A program made the translations under genes and the position numbers. Shown one piece after another: positions 1 through 7,070 of a stretch of DNA of 12,372 nucleotides. A model generated the notes under the pieces. The model was not told where the DNA came from, did no database searches, and worked only from the letters and a program-made list of their open reading frames with translations. This DNA is from an uncultured Prevotella sp. (lineage in GTDB: Bacteria > Bacteroidota > Bacteroidia > Bacteroidales > Bacteroidaceae): NCBI GenBank assembly GCA_937916075.1, contig CALGHW010000054.1:1-12372 (forward strand), read 5' to 3'. Position 1 is the stretch's first letter; every line of letters starts with the position of its first letter.

Positions 1-317
1 TGGTGAATCTTCGAGGTGGTGCGGCTGTAGATGTCGAACGAGATGCCGAACTCCTCAAAGCTCTTCTTGATGAGGTTGTGGTAGCGGTCTACCACTTCCT
101 GTACTGTGATGCCTTCCTTCTTGGCCCGGATAGTGACTGGCACGCCGTGCTCGTCGCTGCCGCCAATGAAGACCACCTCCTGCTTTTTCAGCCGCAGATA
201 GCGTACATAGATGTCGGCCGGCACATATACTCCGGCCAGGTGACCGATATGCACACCGCCATTGGCGTATGGCAGTGCTGCGGTAACGGTTGTGCGCTTA
301 AAATGTTTCTGTTCCAT
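1..317 (-). CDS. metG: Methionyl-tRNA synthetase, N-terminal part (cut by window edge)
   Basis: Class I aminoacyl-tRNA synthetase that charges tRNA-Met with methionine in the cytoplasm. Only the first 105 codons are present; the gene runs off the low-coordinate edge. The start of the catalytic Rossmann fold is clear: the segment ALPYANGGVHIGHLAG (residues 14-29) carries the HIGH ATP-binding signature at 23-26, and GGSDEHG at about 52-58 is the typical MetG motif that follows the second strand. The ATG at 317 is chosen because the fold begins about ten residues later, as in other MetG proteins, and because a consensus promoter lies just upstream at 353-383, giving a leader of roughly 30 nt. 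The KMSKS loop and anticodon-binding domain lie outside the window. Identity as MetG rather than another class I synthetase is well supported by the residues around HIGH. Confidence 0.95.
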   Translation of the reverse strand, partial: MEQKHFKRTTVTAALPYANGGVHIGHLAGVYVPADIYVRYLRLKKQEVVFIGGSDEHGVPVTIRAKKEGITVQEVVDRYHNLIKKSFEEFGISFDIYSRTTSKIH

Positions 318-352
318 TTATATTGATTTTTTATTATTTTTCTTGCAACGTG

Positions 353-383
353 CAAAGTTACTGCAAATGAGTGACATGACAAA
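353..383 (-). promoter_or_regulatory. Bacteroidetes-type promoter of metG
   Basis: On the minus strand a -33 box TTTG (383-380) is followed after exactly 19 nt by TAACTTTG (360-353), a full match to the Bacteroidetes -7 consensus TAnnTTTG. The start of transcription should fall near 346-348, about 30 nt before the metG ATG. The -33 box sits at the edge of an inverted repeat (arms AAAATGAAT 381-389 and ATTCATTTT 393-401, loop of 3), which could be an operator or chance. Confidence 0.8.
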
Positions 384-534
384 ATGAATATCATTCATTT
401 TTCGGGTCACGGCAAAAGCGTATGTGAATATGGCATGCCAAACGATAGTGGATGCTGACAAGCAAACGGATTGATAACGCTCCACCTGAATCATGACCAA
501 GAAAAGCCTGGTTTAGCCTGGTTTGTTGGCCATC

Positions 535-632
535 TTAGAGCCAGTCACCAAGGTGACGGGTACCAGCCACCAAGGTGAATGGTGCCAGCCACCAAGGTGA
601 CTGGTACCAACCACCAAGGTGACTGGCTCTAA
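535..632. repeat. Four-unit 22-bp palindromic tandem array enclosed by a 15-bp inverted repeat
   Basis: Four consecutive units of exactly 22 bp start at 541, 563, 585 and 607. Each begins CCA and contains CACCAAGGTGA, followed by an (A/C)TGG-like end. Each unit is itself near-palindromic: the ideal arms CCAGTCACC and GGTGACTGG flank a two-base AA centre. The whole block is bounded by a perfect 15-bp inverted repeat, TTAGAGCCAGTCACC at 535-549 and its reverse complement at 618-632. Imperfect symmetry continues outward (GGCCATC on the left, GTTGGCTA on the right). Units differ at a few positions, mostly at the palindrome edges. No ORF is maintained across it. Its role is unknown; a transcribed copy could fold into several alternative hairpins. 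Confidence 0.9.
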
Positions 633-731
633 AGTTGGCTATTCGCAGGGCTAACGCAACCCTTTTGGTTACCTGAAATCAGCCATCGAGTTAAAAGCGG
701 AAATGTCATTTCAAAAATCAACAAGAGATAA

Positions 732-792
732 TAAGTAGGTACTCAAAATGAATCGCATAGAATCATATAAATTAATTTTGAGCACCTACTTA
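732..792. repeat. 22-nt imperfect inverted repeat with 17-nt loop
   Basis: The arms at 732-753 and 771-792 are reverse complements over 22 nt with two mismatches (741 and 750 against their partners). The core TAAGTAGGT-CTCAAAAT is matched by ATTTTGAG-ACCTACTTA. It could be a second terminator hairpin below the peptide gene, a remnant of a small non-autonomous element, or an RNA structure. Neither strand shows a long T run directly after the stem, so it is not a textbook intrinsic terminator. No flanking target-site duplication is obvious. Confidence 0.75.
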
Positions 793-811
793 CCATTCTT
801 GTGGAAAGCCC

Positions 812-843
812 GAAAAAAAGCCCGAAAACCGATTCTTCATCGG
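812..843 (-). terminator. Probable terminator of the LRR/peptide transcript
   Basis: On the minus strand, 32 nt after the peptide stop codon, CCGAT-GAAGA-ATCGG (843-829) forms a short stem that can be lengthened by A-T and G-T pairs. It is followed by TTTT, CGGGC and then a run of seven T (819-813). The stem is short, and the sequence TTTTCGGGC occurs twice in tandem, so the exact end is uncertain. Confidence 0.45.
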
Positions 844-874
844 CTTCGAGCTATATAAAATGAAGGGCAAGGCC

Positions 875-1039
875 TTACAGCGACTCCCAGGGGTCAAACT
901 TCTTATCGGAAGAGGAAGGCAACTCCTCCAGCTTGTCTTCTACATGATCGGTCATGTTATCAAAATCCGACTGACAAATCATACCCGTAACCTCCATCTC
1001 AAGGACGGTTATTGCTGGTTGAATATATTTCTTTTTCAT
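875..1039 (-). CDS. Small Bacteroidales peptide of the MKKKYIxP type, function unknown
   Basis: A 54-residue protein beginning MKKKYIQPAITVLEMEVTGM and ending in an acidic, aromatic tail (KKFDPWESL). I recognise the pattern, not a function: short ORFs starting MKK-Y-P, then a beta-like hydrophobic stretch with a Glu, then a small/Ser-rich turn (here GMICQS), are common beside exported proteins in Prevotella and Bacteroides genomes. It lacks a long hydrophobic core, so it is not a normal signal peptide. An upstream in-frame ATG at 1066 would overlap the end of the LRR gene; the ATG at 1039 is preferred because it gives the typical MKKKYI start and a 14-nt gap after the LRR stop. Co-transcription with the LRR gene is likely. 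It could be a secreted peptide, a small regulator or a partner of the LRR protein; nothing in the sequence decides between these. Confidence 0.65.
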   Translation of the reverse strand: MKKKYIQPAITVLEMEVTGMICQSDFDNMTDHVEDKLEELPSSSDKKFDPWESL

Positions 1040-1053
1040 AGGGGTTGATTTAC

Positions 1054-3263
1054 TTATTTCATCCATATTTTCTTGCCACCGACAATGTTCATGCCTTTCG
1101 ACAAGCCTTGCTTGCGCTGACCTGCGAGGTTGTAAACTGGAGATTTACCATACATACGGTCTGTCAGGGCTCTTACAGAGATGAAGCCTGTGGTTGAGCC
1201 GTCCTCATCGTCGAAGCTGAGACGCACACACTTCAAGGATACGGCAGCCGTGGCCGGGATATGCAGGTATGATTTGTTGGCCTGTATCTTGCCGCCTGCC
1301 GACGGATAGAACCCAACGCCGTTGTCGCCGTTGCCCAAGATATAGTTGTTGTAAGTGCCGTCTGTTTCCGGCACTTCTGTCTCTGCCAGTGTGCCCACGA
1401 GCAGGTTGGCATACACATAACTTGTATTGGTGGTCGGCACTTCGTAGGTGCCCTCTGCCGCTCTCAGAATAAAGCCTGTGCCGGCAGGGATATCCCAAAC
1501 GCGGGTCAACAGCACTTTGCCCGTTGCCGGATTGAATCCTGATGCTATGTATGCCTTAATGTCTTCACGGCCTGCAAGAGTGATGTCGCGGTCGGCACAA
1601 CTGGTGGCCATGCCGGCAGCGGTGATGGTGAAGCTCCTGTGGGAAGGCAGTTCCTTGATGGTGCCGAAAGTTGACCAAGGAGTGGTGGTGCGGCAAGTCT
1701 CTGTCAGACTCTCGTCTACCCACAGTGTGGCACCAGAGTAGTTTTTGTCATCGAAAGAGTAATCAACTTCCGGCAGACTGCCTTTTGACAGAAGCACCAG
1801 CTTTTTCAGATTCTTGAATCCTTTGAAAGCATAGCTCATGCTGGTAACTGTGCTTGGAATGGTAAGCTCCTCCATCATTGTACAAGTATTAAAAGAGCTG
1901 ATGATAGTCTGCAAGCCTTCATGCAGGGTCACGTCTTTGAGGGCAGGGCAATTACGGAAAGCATTGTCGATAGAAGTGACTGACGCCGGGATGTCTACCG
2001 ACTGGAGCGACTCGCAATCAGTAATTTCGTTCATGCTTATCCGAGTGAGAGAGTTGGAAAAGATGATTGAAGTAAGCTTCGGACACTCAGAGATAGCAAA
2101 GGATTCTATCCTGGTAACTGTGTCGGGCATCTTGACCGAGGTGGCCCAACGGCGGCACAATACAACCTTATTGTCTTTGATAACCAGTCCGTCTTCCTGC
2201 TCCACATCGGCTATCGTTATCTTGGGGTCACATTTGCTGAGGTTATGGATGTTGTCGGCTGTCATGTAGCAGCCGCTGAACGCATCGCTACTGATAACAG
2301 TGACGGTGGAAGGAATTGTGATTGACGAGAGAGAATAGCAACTTCCAAAAGCAGCGGAATATATATTGACAGCACTCGACATATCGACGGTGGTAAGCAT
2401 GCTACAACCGTTGAATACAGAGGTGTTAAAGACTTTCAAATTAGGGAAGTTGGCAGTCTTCAGCGACTTGCAGTTTCTAAAGGCAAAATACTTCATGGAT
2501 GTTACATTGTCGGTGCCTTCCACAGATTCGAGTGCGGTGCATCCATCAAAAGCATATTCCGCTATGCTTTTTACCGAAGTAGGCAGGATGACGGTTTTCA
2601 AGCTTCGGTCTTCATAAAAGGTGTTTTTTTGAATGTCCGTTACCTTTTCTCCCTTTATTTCTACTGATTCAAGAGAGTAGCAGTTTATGAAAGCTTCATA
2701 GCCTATAGAACCTACTGACGCAGGAACTACAATTGACTGCAAAGCCGAACAACCAAAGAAAGCTTGAGAGCCTATAGAACCTACCCCTTCCGGGATGGTA
2801 ATAGTAGTAAGGGAAGAGCATCTACCGAAAACTCCATTGTTAATGTAAGAAAGCTTTGACGGCAACTTGACTGATTTCAAGGAGGTGCAGTTGGAGAATA
2901 CACCCGCTCCTGTCACAGTAACATTGTCCGGTAGGGAAATAGACTCCAAAGCCCGGCAATCTTGAAAAGCATTGTGCCCGATACTGGTAAGCGAATTGGG
3001 CAGAGATACAGAAGTGAGGGAAGTGCAAGAATAGAAAGCGTTAGCCCCGATAGATGTTACGGAATACGTCGTTCCGTCATAGCTTACTGTAGCGGGAACC
3101 GTTACCCCCCCAAGGTTCGGTCGGCTGCCGTTACCTCAGCTGTACCTTTACTGGAATCACCCTTATAGGTAACACCGTCTTGCGTAAATGTTTGTGCAAA
3201 AACATTTACAGACATCACCAATGCCGCAAGGCACAAGAGCGTCTTTGAATAAAACTGTTTCAT
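1054..3263 (-). CDS. BspA-like leucine-rich-repeat surface protein, frame broken after the signal peptide
   Basis: A roughly 735-residue exported protein if the frame is restored. The ATG at 3263 gives MKQFYSKTLLCLAALVMSVNVFAQ, a clear signal peptide with a VFA-Q cleavage site. This frame hits TAA at 3104-3102 after 53 codons. From 3105 down to the stop at 1054 another frame encodes VTVPATVSYDGTTYSVTSIG, then about a dozen LRR_5 (BspA/TpLRR) repeats of the form AFxxCxSLxSVxxPxSVTSIG. After the repeats come a beta-rich region (ITAAGMATSC... PAGTGFILRAAEGTYEV) often seen in Prevotella LRR proteins and a tail (VYNLAGQRKQGLSKGMNIVGGKKIWMK) resembling Bacteroidetes C-terminal sorting tails. The two frames meet at a run of seven G; one G more or two fewer would join them. 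No ATG or convincing alternative start exists in the LRR frame upstream of the repeats (it is open to 3135). LRR_5 proteins of this kind act in adhesion or host interaction; that role is inference here. Confidence 0.88.
3105..3111 (-). other. G7 homopolymer at the frame break of the LRR gene
   Basis: On the coding strand codon TTG ends in the first G of a seven-G run, then GGG GGG TAA ends the signal-peptide frame. The downstream LRR frame reads GGG GGG GTA ACG. Eight or five G would fuse the signal peptide to the LRR domain; seven or six do not. A mononucleotide run at the export-signal/domain junction is where slipped-strand phase variation is often found, but it is also a typical site of homopolymer sequencing error. 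Confidence 0.8.
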
Positions 3264-3313
3264 AAAATATAATTAAATGGTTAAAAATATAACTTGCGTG
3301 TTTGAGTTAGTCG

Positions 3314-3355
3314 TCATGCAGCCAAAGTCTTCGTTTGAAGCTTTTGGCTGCATGA
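3314..3355 (-). terminator. Hairpin downstream of the clostripain gene
   Basis: Arms TCATGCAGCCAAA (3314-3326) and TTTGGCTGCATGA (3343-3355) pair perfectly over 13 bp; an inner CTTC/GAAG helix (3329-3332, 3337-3340) extends the stem. It lies 25 nt after the clostripain stop codon and about 50 nt before the LRR start, so it probably ends the upstream transcript. No T run follows on the minus strand, so it is not a classical intrinsic terminator. I could not identify a consensus promoter for the LRR gene between it and 3263; the AT-rich TATATTTT (3291-3284) is only an approximate -7 box. Confidence 0.55.
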
Positions 3356-3380
3356 TTGGAACAGACATCCTGCCACAACC

Positions 3381-4679
3381 TCAAGGACAAGTGGCCTGAT
3401 ACCAGGCCGTGCTCCTGTAATAGAGGTTGGCCGACTGGTGCACACTGGGCTCCGAGGTGGTGATGCCACTATAGGTATGGATGGGCACGACATAAAGGCC
3501 GTCGCCCACATACTCGGCATCAGAAGATGACATGACGGTGGGGAATTTGGCCGTATGCGCTTTGTAGGGCACGACGCGGCCCAGCTGGGCCGTAAACTGC
3601 CGGCGCAACAAGCTGTCGGAGCACAGGTGGTCCACATAGTCGCCCAGGTCATAAAACAGCACGGGCGTATAGCCGTCCATACGCTGAAGAGCCGACCGGT
3701 TGCCCGTCCACACGCTGTCGCGCTGGTGGATTTCCCGCATCAACCGGGCCAATCCGTCCAGTTCGGCGCAACAAGTGACTCCGATGGTGCCGTAAGGATA
3801 GCTGGCAGCCTCATAGTGACGCAAGAAACCGTCGACCACGCCCTGATAGTCAGGACGGCCCAACAGGCTTTTGCCTATCTCGGCATAGGGCATGCCGTCG
3901 CTCATCACCTCTGTGGGACAGGCGATGACATAGCGGGCCACCTGGCGGAGGTCGTAGGCCACTTCCACGGACGACATATAGCAGTCGTCAAAGAGGATAT
4001 AGTCCATCTGCATGCCCGTGCTGGCAATGGCGTCGGCCAGTGTCGTGATATCTGTCTGATACCGGGCCGATGTGCCGCCGAAGAAACGGGTGACGGCACC
4101 GCCTGGCTGATAGCTGTCCCAATGGGGAGCCGAGCCTGCCGCCGATGCGGAGGCCGCCTGGTGCCTACTGGCCGGAGTCACAGGAATCCATCCCATTCCG
4201 TGACATCCAATGGTCATCGCATAACCGCTGTCGGCCGGAGCCATGGCCCGCATGGCTCCCAAGATTCGGGCAATGCCGCCCACCGTGGTGGGAGCGAGGT
4301 CTGTATATTGAGTGTAAGTGGCCAGACTGTCTTTGGCAAAGCCACGATAGTCAGCCAGGTTGAACAAATAACCCGTTGTGCCGTCGGTCTGGATAAACAC
4401 GATGACCTGCTCGTCCTTGACGCCACTCTGCAGATAGGCCCGCTTCATGTCGCGGATGTTCTGCCAAAAGAAGGTGGTGAGCGGGCTGCTGTCGCCCGAC
4501 CAGGGGAAATACATCAACAGCGTACGGTGATTGACCGTCTGGACGGGGTCGGGGTTCGGGGCGTCCTGACTGTCTGAGCGGCAGGCTGACAGCCCTTGCG
4601 CAACCACCAGCACAAGCATGAACAGCCACAACACCTGGCCGGCCATGCTCTTTTTCATTTTCTTCATCATCTGTTTCAT
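3381..4679 (-). CDS. Clostripain-family (C11) cysteine peptidase lipoprotein
   Basis: A 432-residue lipoprotein. Residues 1-33 form a lipoprotein signal with a basic n-region (KKMKK), a hydrophobic core and lipobox LSAC, Cys33 being the lipidated residue. The body matches clostripain-like peptidases (PF03415): strand HRTLLMYFPW near 51-60, the catalytic His in TIGCHGMGW (His160), and the catalytic Cys in FDDCYMSSVEVAYDLR (Cys233), followed by ACPTEVMSDGMPY. C11 enzymes cleave after Arg or Lys and can self-process; here the likely place of action is the outer membrane or periplasm. The linker around 170-190 is low-complexity (SASAAGSA). The C-terminus (SAWYQATCP) matches the WY-x-AT end seen in Bacteroidales members. 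The ATG at 4679 follows the HAD stop by 26 nt, suggesting one operon with HAD and comM, though a functional link is not evident. The natural substrate is unknown. Confidence 0.9.
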   Translation of the reverse strand: MKQMMKKMKKSMAGQVLWLFMLVLVVAQGLSACRSDSQDAPNPDPVQTVNHRTLLMYFPWSGDSSPLTTFFWQNIRDMKRAYLQSGVKDEQVIVFIQTDGTTGYLFNLADYRGFAKDSLATYTQYTDLAPTTVGGIARILGAMRAMAPADSGYAMTIGCHGMGWIPVTPASRHQAASASAAGSAPHWDSYQPGGAVTRFFGGTSARYQTDITTLADAIASTGMQMDYILFDDCYMSSVEVAYDLRQVARYVIACPTEVMSDGMPYAEIGKSLLGRPDYQGVVDGFLRHYEAASYPYGTIGVTCCAELDGLARLMREIHQRDSVWTGNRSALQRMDGYTPVLFYDLGDYVDHLCSDSLLRRQFTAQLGRVVPYKAHTAKFPTVMSSSDAEYVGDGLYVVPIHTYSGITTSEPSVHQSANLYYRSTAWYQATCP

Positions 4680-4705
4680 TTTATGAATATACTTTTACTT
4701 CATTA

Positions 4706-5416
4706 TTACCCATTGTCGCCCACACAGTCGAGCAACTGGGAGAAATGACTGATTCGGACCAATCGGTCATGATTGAATTCCTCGGCGTGCTCCAACTGCC
4801 AAGTGACGTGAAACGGGATATGCACCGCCGAAGCTCCGACTGCCAAGGCCGGCGCAATGTCACTCTTGAAGGAGTTGCCCACCATCAGCAATTGCGAGGG
4901 ACGGATGTCCAAGTGGTCACAGAGAGCACGGAAGGCCTTGGGAGTCTTGTCGGACACGATTTCCACATGATCGAAAAAAGGTCTCAACCCCGAACGGCAG
5001 AGCTTGTTCTCCTGGTCGAGCAACTCGCCCTTGGTGAATACGGCCAACAGATATCCACAGTCGTCACGAAGTGTGGATAACGTTGTAACCACCTCAGGCA
5101 GAGGTGTTGCCGGAAGTTTCAACAGTGAATAGCCCAACTGTTGTATCTCCCTTATCACAGTCGGCTCCACGGCTCCACAGCTCACTTTCAGGGCATTCTC
5201 TATCAGCGACAGGGTGAAAGCCTTACAGCCATAGCCCAACAGGGGCATATTGGCCGATTCGGTCTCAAACAGCCGGGCCGATATTTCCTCTGCCGTACCC
5301 CAAGGAGCCAACAACTGACAGTAGGCCCGTTCCACCCGCTCAAAATAAGACTGACAGTCCCACAGCGTGTCATCGGCATCAAAGGCGATGGCTTGTATAT
5401 GACGAAAAGGTTTCAT
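4706..5416 (-). CDS. HAD-superfamily hydrolase (phosphatase-like)
   Basis: A 236-residue cytoplasmic protein with all four HAD motifs: motif I FDADDTLWD with nucleophile Asp13 and acid/base Asp15; motif II FTKG with Thr128; motif III Lys in SDKTPKAF (about 157-160); motif IV MVGNSFKSDIAPALAVG with Asp182-186 region residues for Mg2+. A helical cap (C1 type) lies between motifs I and II, at about residues 20-105. The family dephosphorylates small metabolites such as nucleotides or sugar phosphates; substrate cannot be read from sequence. A later segment, HIPFHVTWQLEH, is typical of one HAD-IA branch. The frame is open further upstream to 5542, but that stretch overlaps comM and is its shadow; the ATG at 5416, 22 nt after the comM stop, places the DxD motif at the usual distance from the N-terminus. 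Confidence 0.9.
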   Translation of the reverse strand: MKPFRHIQAIAFDADDTLWDCQSYFERVERAYCQLLAPWGTAEEISARLFETESANMPLLGYGCKAFTLSLIENALKVSCGAVEPTVIREIQQLGYSLLKLPATPLPEVVTTLSTLRDDCGYLLAVFTKGELLDQENKLCRSGLRPFFDHVEIVSDKTPKAFRALCDHLDIRPSQLLMVGNSFKSDIAPALAVGASAVHIPFHVTWQLEHAEEFNHDRLVRISHFSQLLDCVGDNG

Positions 5417-5438
5417 GATGGATTCACTAAATGTTTCT

Positions 5439-6986
5439 TCATACACCTCGCTCAGCCCAGTCGCCCCGGTCGAGCTGCCGGTAACCGATGGCCTCGGCGA
5501 GGTGGACCGTCTGGATATGTTCGCTGCCGTCGAGGTCGGCAATGGTACGGGCCACCTTCAGAATACGGTTATAGGCACGGGCACTGAGACTCAGCCGCTG
5601 CATGGCCACACGGAGCAACTCGATGCCTTCAGCGTCGGGCTCGGCATACTGGTGAATCATGCGCTCGGTCATCTGGGCGTTGCAATGAACGCCCTTCACC
5701 TCCCGGTAACGGTCTTCCTGGATATGACGGGCACGGATGACGCGCTCGCGTATCAGCTCGCTCGGCTCGCCCGGAGCCGCCTTGGAAATCTCCTCAAACG
5801 GCACTGGCGTGATTTCACACTGAATGTCAATCCGGTCCATCAGGGGGCCGGATATCTTGTTCATATAGCGCTGTATCTGTCCCGGCGAACAGACACAATG
5901 ATGAGTGGGATCGCCATAATAGCCACAGGGGCAGGGATTCATACTGGCCACAAACATAAACGAACAGGGATATTCCACCGTGTATTTGGAACGGGAAATG
6001 GTGATGCGGCGGTCTTCAAGCGGCTGGCGCATCACTTCCAGCACACTGCGGTTGAACTCGGGCAGCTCGTCGCAAAACAAGACCCCATTGTGGGCCAAGG
6101 ATATCTCGCCCGGCTGGGGATTGTTGCCGCCTCCCACCAGGGCGACCGGCGAGATGGTGTGATGGGGCGCGCGGAAGGGACGCTGCGAAATCAGCGACGT
6201 CTCACGGCTCAGTTTGCCGGCCACACTGTGTATCTGGGTGGTCTCTAAGCTCTCGCTCAGCGACAGGGGCGGCAGGATGGACGGCAACCGCTTGGCCATC
6301 ATCGACTTTCCGCTACCCGGCGGACCTATCATAATCAGGTTATGACCACCGGCGGCGGCCACTTCAAGGGCCCGTTTCACGCTCTCTTGTCCACGTACAT
6401 CGGCAAAGTCGAACTCAAAGTGGCTCTGCTGGTCATAAAATATCTTACGGGTATCAAGCACCGTGGGCTCCACATGGCTGGTGCCATTGAAGAAATGGAT
6501 GACATCCATCAAGCTGTCCATGCCGTAGACTTCCAGATTATTGACCACAGCCGCCTCACGGACATTCTGACGGGGCACAATCAGTCCCTTGTAATGTTCC
6601 GCGCGGGCCTTGATGGCAATGGGCAAGGCCCCCTTCACGGGCTGCAGCCTTCCGTCAAGCCCCAACTCACCTATCATCACATAGCGGTCCAGCAACTCGG
6701 AGCCCACCTTGTTGTTGGCCGACAGGATGGCCACAGCCAATGGCAGGTCGTAAGCCGAGCCTTCCTTGCGGATGTCGGCAGGAGCCAGATTGATGGTGAT
6801 GTCGGCCACGGGAAACTTGTAGCCGTTGTTTTGCAAGGCGGCGACGATACGGTCGCGACTTTCCCTGACCGCATTGTCGGGAAGGCCTGTCAAGTGGAAC
6901 ATGACACCTCGGGTCATGCTCACCTCTACAGTGACGATGGTGGCCTCCAGGCCCGTCACAGCCGCACAGTATGTCTTTACAAGCAT
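5439..6986 (-). CDS. comM: ComM/YifB family Mg-chelatase-like AAA+ ATPase
   Basis: A 515-residue AAA+ protein of the YifB/ComM family. ComM is known as a hexameric branch-migration helicase that helps integrate incoming DNA during natural transformation. Residues 1-165 are the N-terminal ChlI (S5-fold, Lon-like) domain with AADITINLAPADIRKEGSAYDLP-type sequence near 61-82 and GELGLDGRLQPVKG at 106-119. Walker A GPPGSGKS is at 221-228 and Walker B GVLFCDE at 301-307. A four-Cys motif (Cys352, 354, 364, 366 in NPCPCGYYGDPTHHCVC) probably binds zinc, followed by RIDIQ and a C-terminal Mg-chelatase domain with LSARAYNRILKVARTIADL. Length and domain order match the family, and all catalytic motifs look intact. 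No other competence gene is visible here; many non-competent bacteria keep comM, so transformation cannot be inferred from this gene alone. Confidence 0.95.
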   Translation of the reverse strand: MLVKTYCAAVTGLEATIVTVEVSMTRGVMFHLTGLPDNAVRESRDRIVAALQNNGYKFPVADITINLAPADIRKEGSAYDLPLAVAILSANNKVGSELLDRYVMIGELGLDGRLQPVKGALPIAIKARAEHYKGLIVPRQNVREAAVVNNLEVYGMDSLMDVIHFFNGTSHVEPTVLDTRKIFYDQQSHFEFDFADVRGQESVKRALEVAAAGGHNLIMIGPPGSGKSMMAKRLPSILPPLSLSESLETTQIHSVAGKLSRETSLISQRPFRAPHHTISPVALVGGGNNPQPGEISLAHNGVLFCDELPEFNRSVLEVMRQPLEDRRITISRSKYTVEYPCSFMFVASMNPCPCGYYGDPTHHCVCSPGQIQRYMNKISGPLMDRIDIQCEITPVPFEEISKAAPGEPSELIRERVIRARHIQEDRYREVKGVHCNAQMTERMIHQYAEPDAEGIELLRVAMQRLSLSARAYNRILKVARTIADLDGSEHIQTVHLAEAIGYRQLDRGDWAERGV

Positions 6987-7070
6987 AGTCTTGGATAGAG
7001 GAAAATTCTAAATAGGAATAAGATAGAGATGATGTGAACAGGAAAGAAGGGAATGGACAAGCCAGACGCA

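Larger units (their letters stand above)
318..874. other. Non-coding gap between the LRR/peptide operon and metG
   Basis: This 557-nt stretch has no credible gene; its short ORFs have no family features and overlap repeats. Reading from high to low coordinates it holds a probable terminator (812-843), a long imperfect inverted repeat (732-792), a four-unit 22-bp array inside a 15-bp inverted repeat (535-632), a tandem duplication of AGCCTGGTTT (505-514 and 515-524), and the metG promoter (353-383). I see nothing in 402-504 or 633-731. Confidence 0.7.

Noticed and set aside
318..500. Minus-strand ORF of 60 codons above metG
   Set aside because: It spans the metG promoter and its inverted repeat and has no protein features.
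535..632. CRISPR array
   Set aside because: Units are contiguous with no unique spacers, and no cas gene is near; it is a tandem palindromic repeat.
1054..2949. LRR gene taken as starting at 2949
   Set aside because: That start is a TTG inside an LRR repeat (codon in RALESISLPDN); the repeats and the preceding VTVPATVSYDGTTYSV region continue upstream to the frame break, so the true start is 3263.
3555..4577. Long plus-strand ORF (340 codons) opposite the clostripain gene
   Set aside because: It is antisense to a protein with clear catalytic motifs and lipoprotein signal; its own translation is rich in His, Gly and Val without any family pattern, as expected of a GC-rich shadow frame.
5417..5542. 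N-terminal extension of the HAD hydrolase (42 residues)
   Set aside because: It overlaps the comM 3' end in another frame, is Ser/Thr/Arg-rich without fold features, and would push the DxD motif to residue 55; the ATG at 5416 is normal for the family.
5415..6248. Plus-strand ORF of 277 codons opposite comM
   Set aside because: Antisense to intact AAA+ motifs; composition is typical of a shadow frame.
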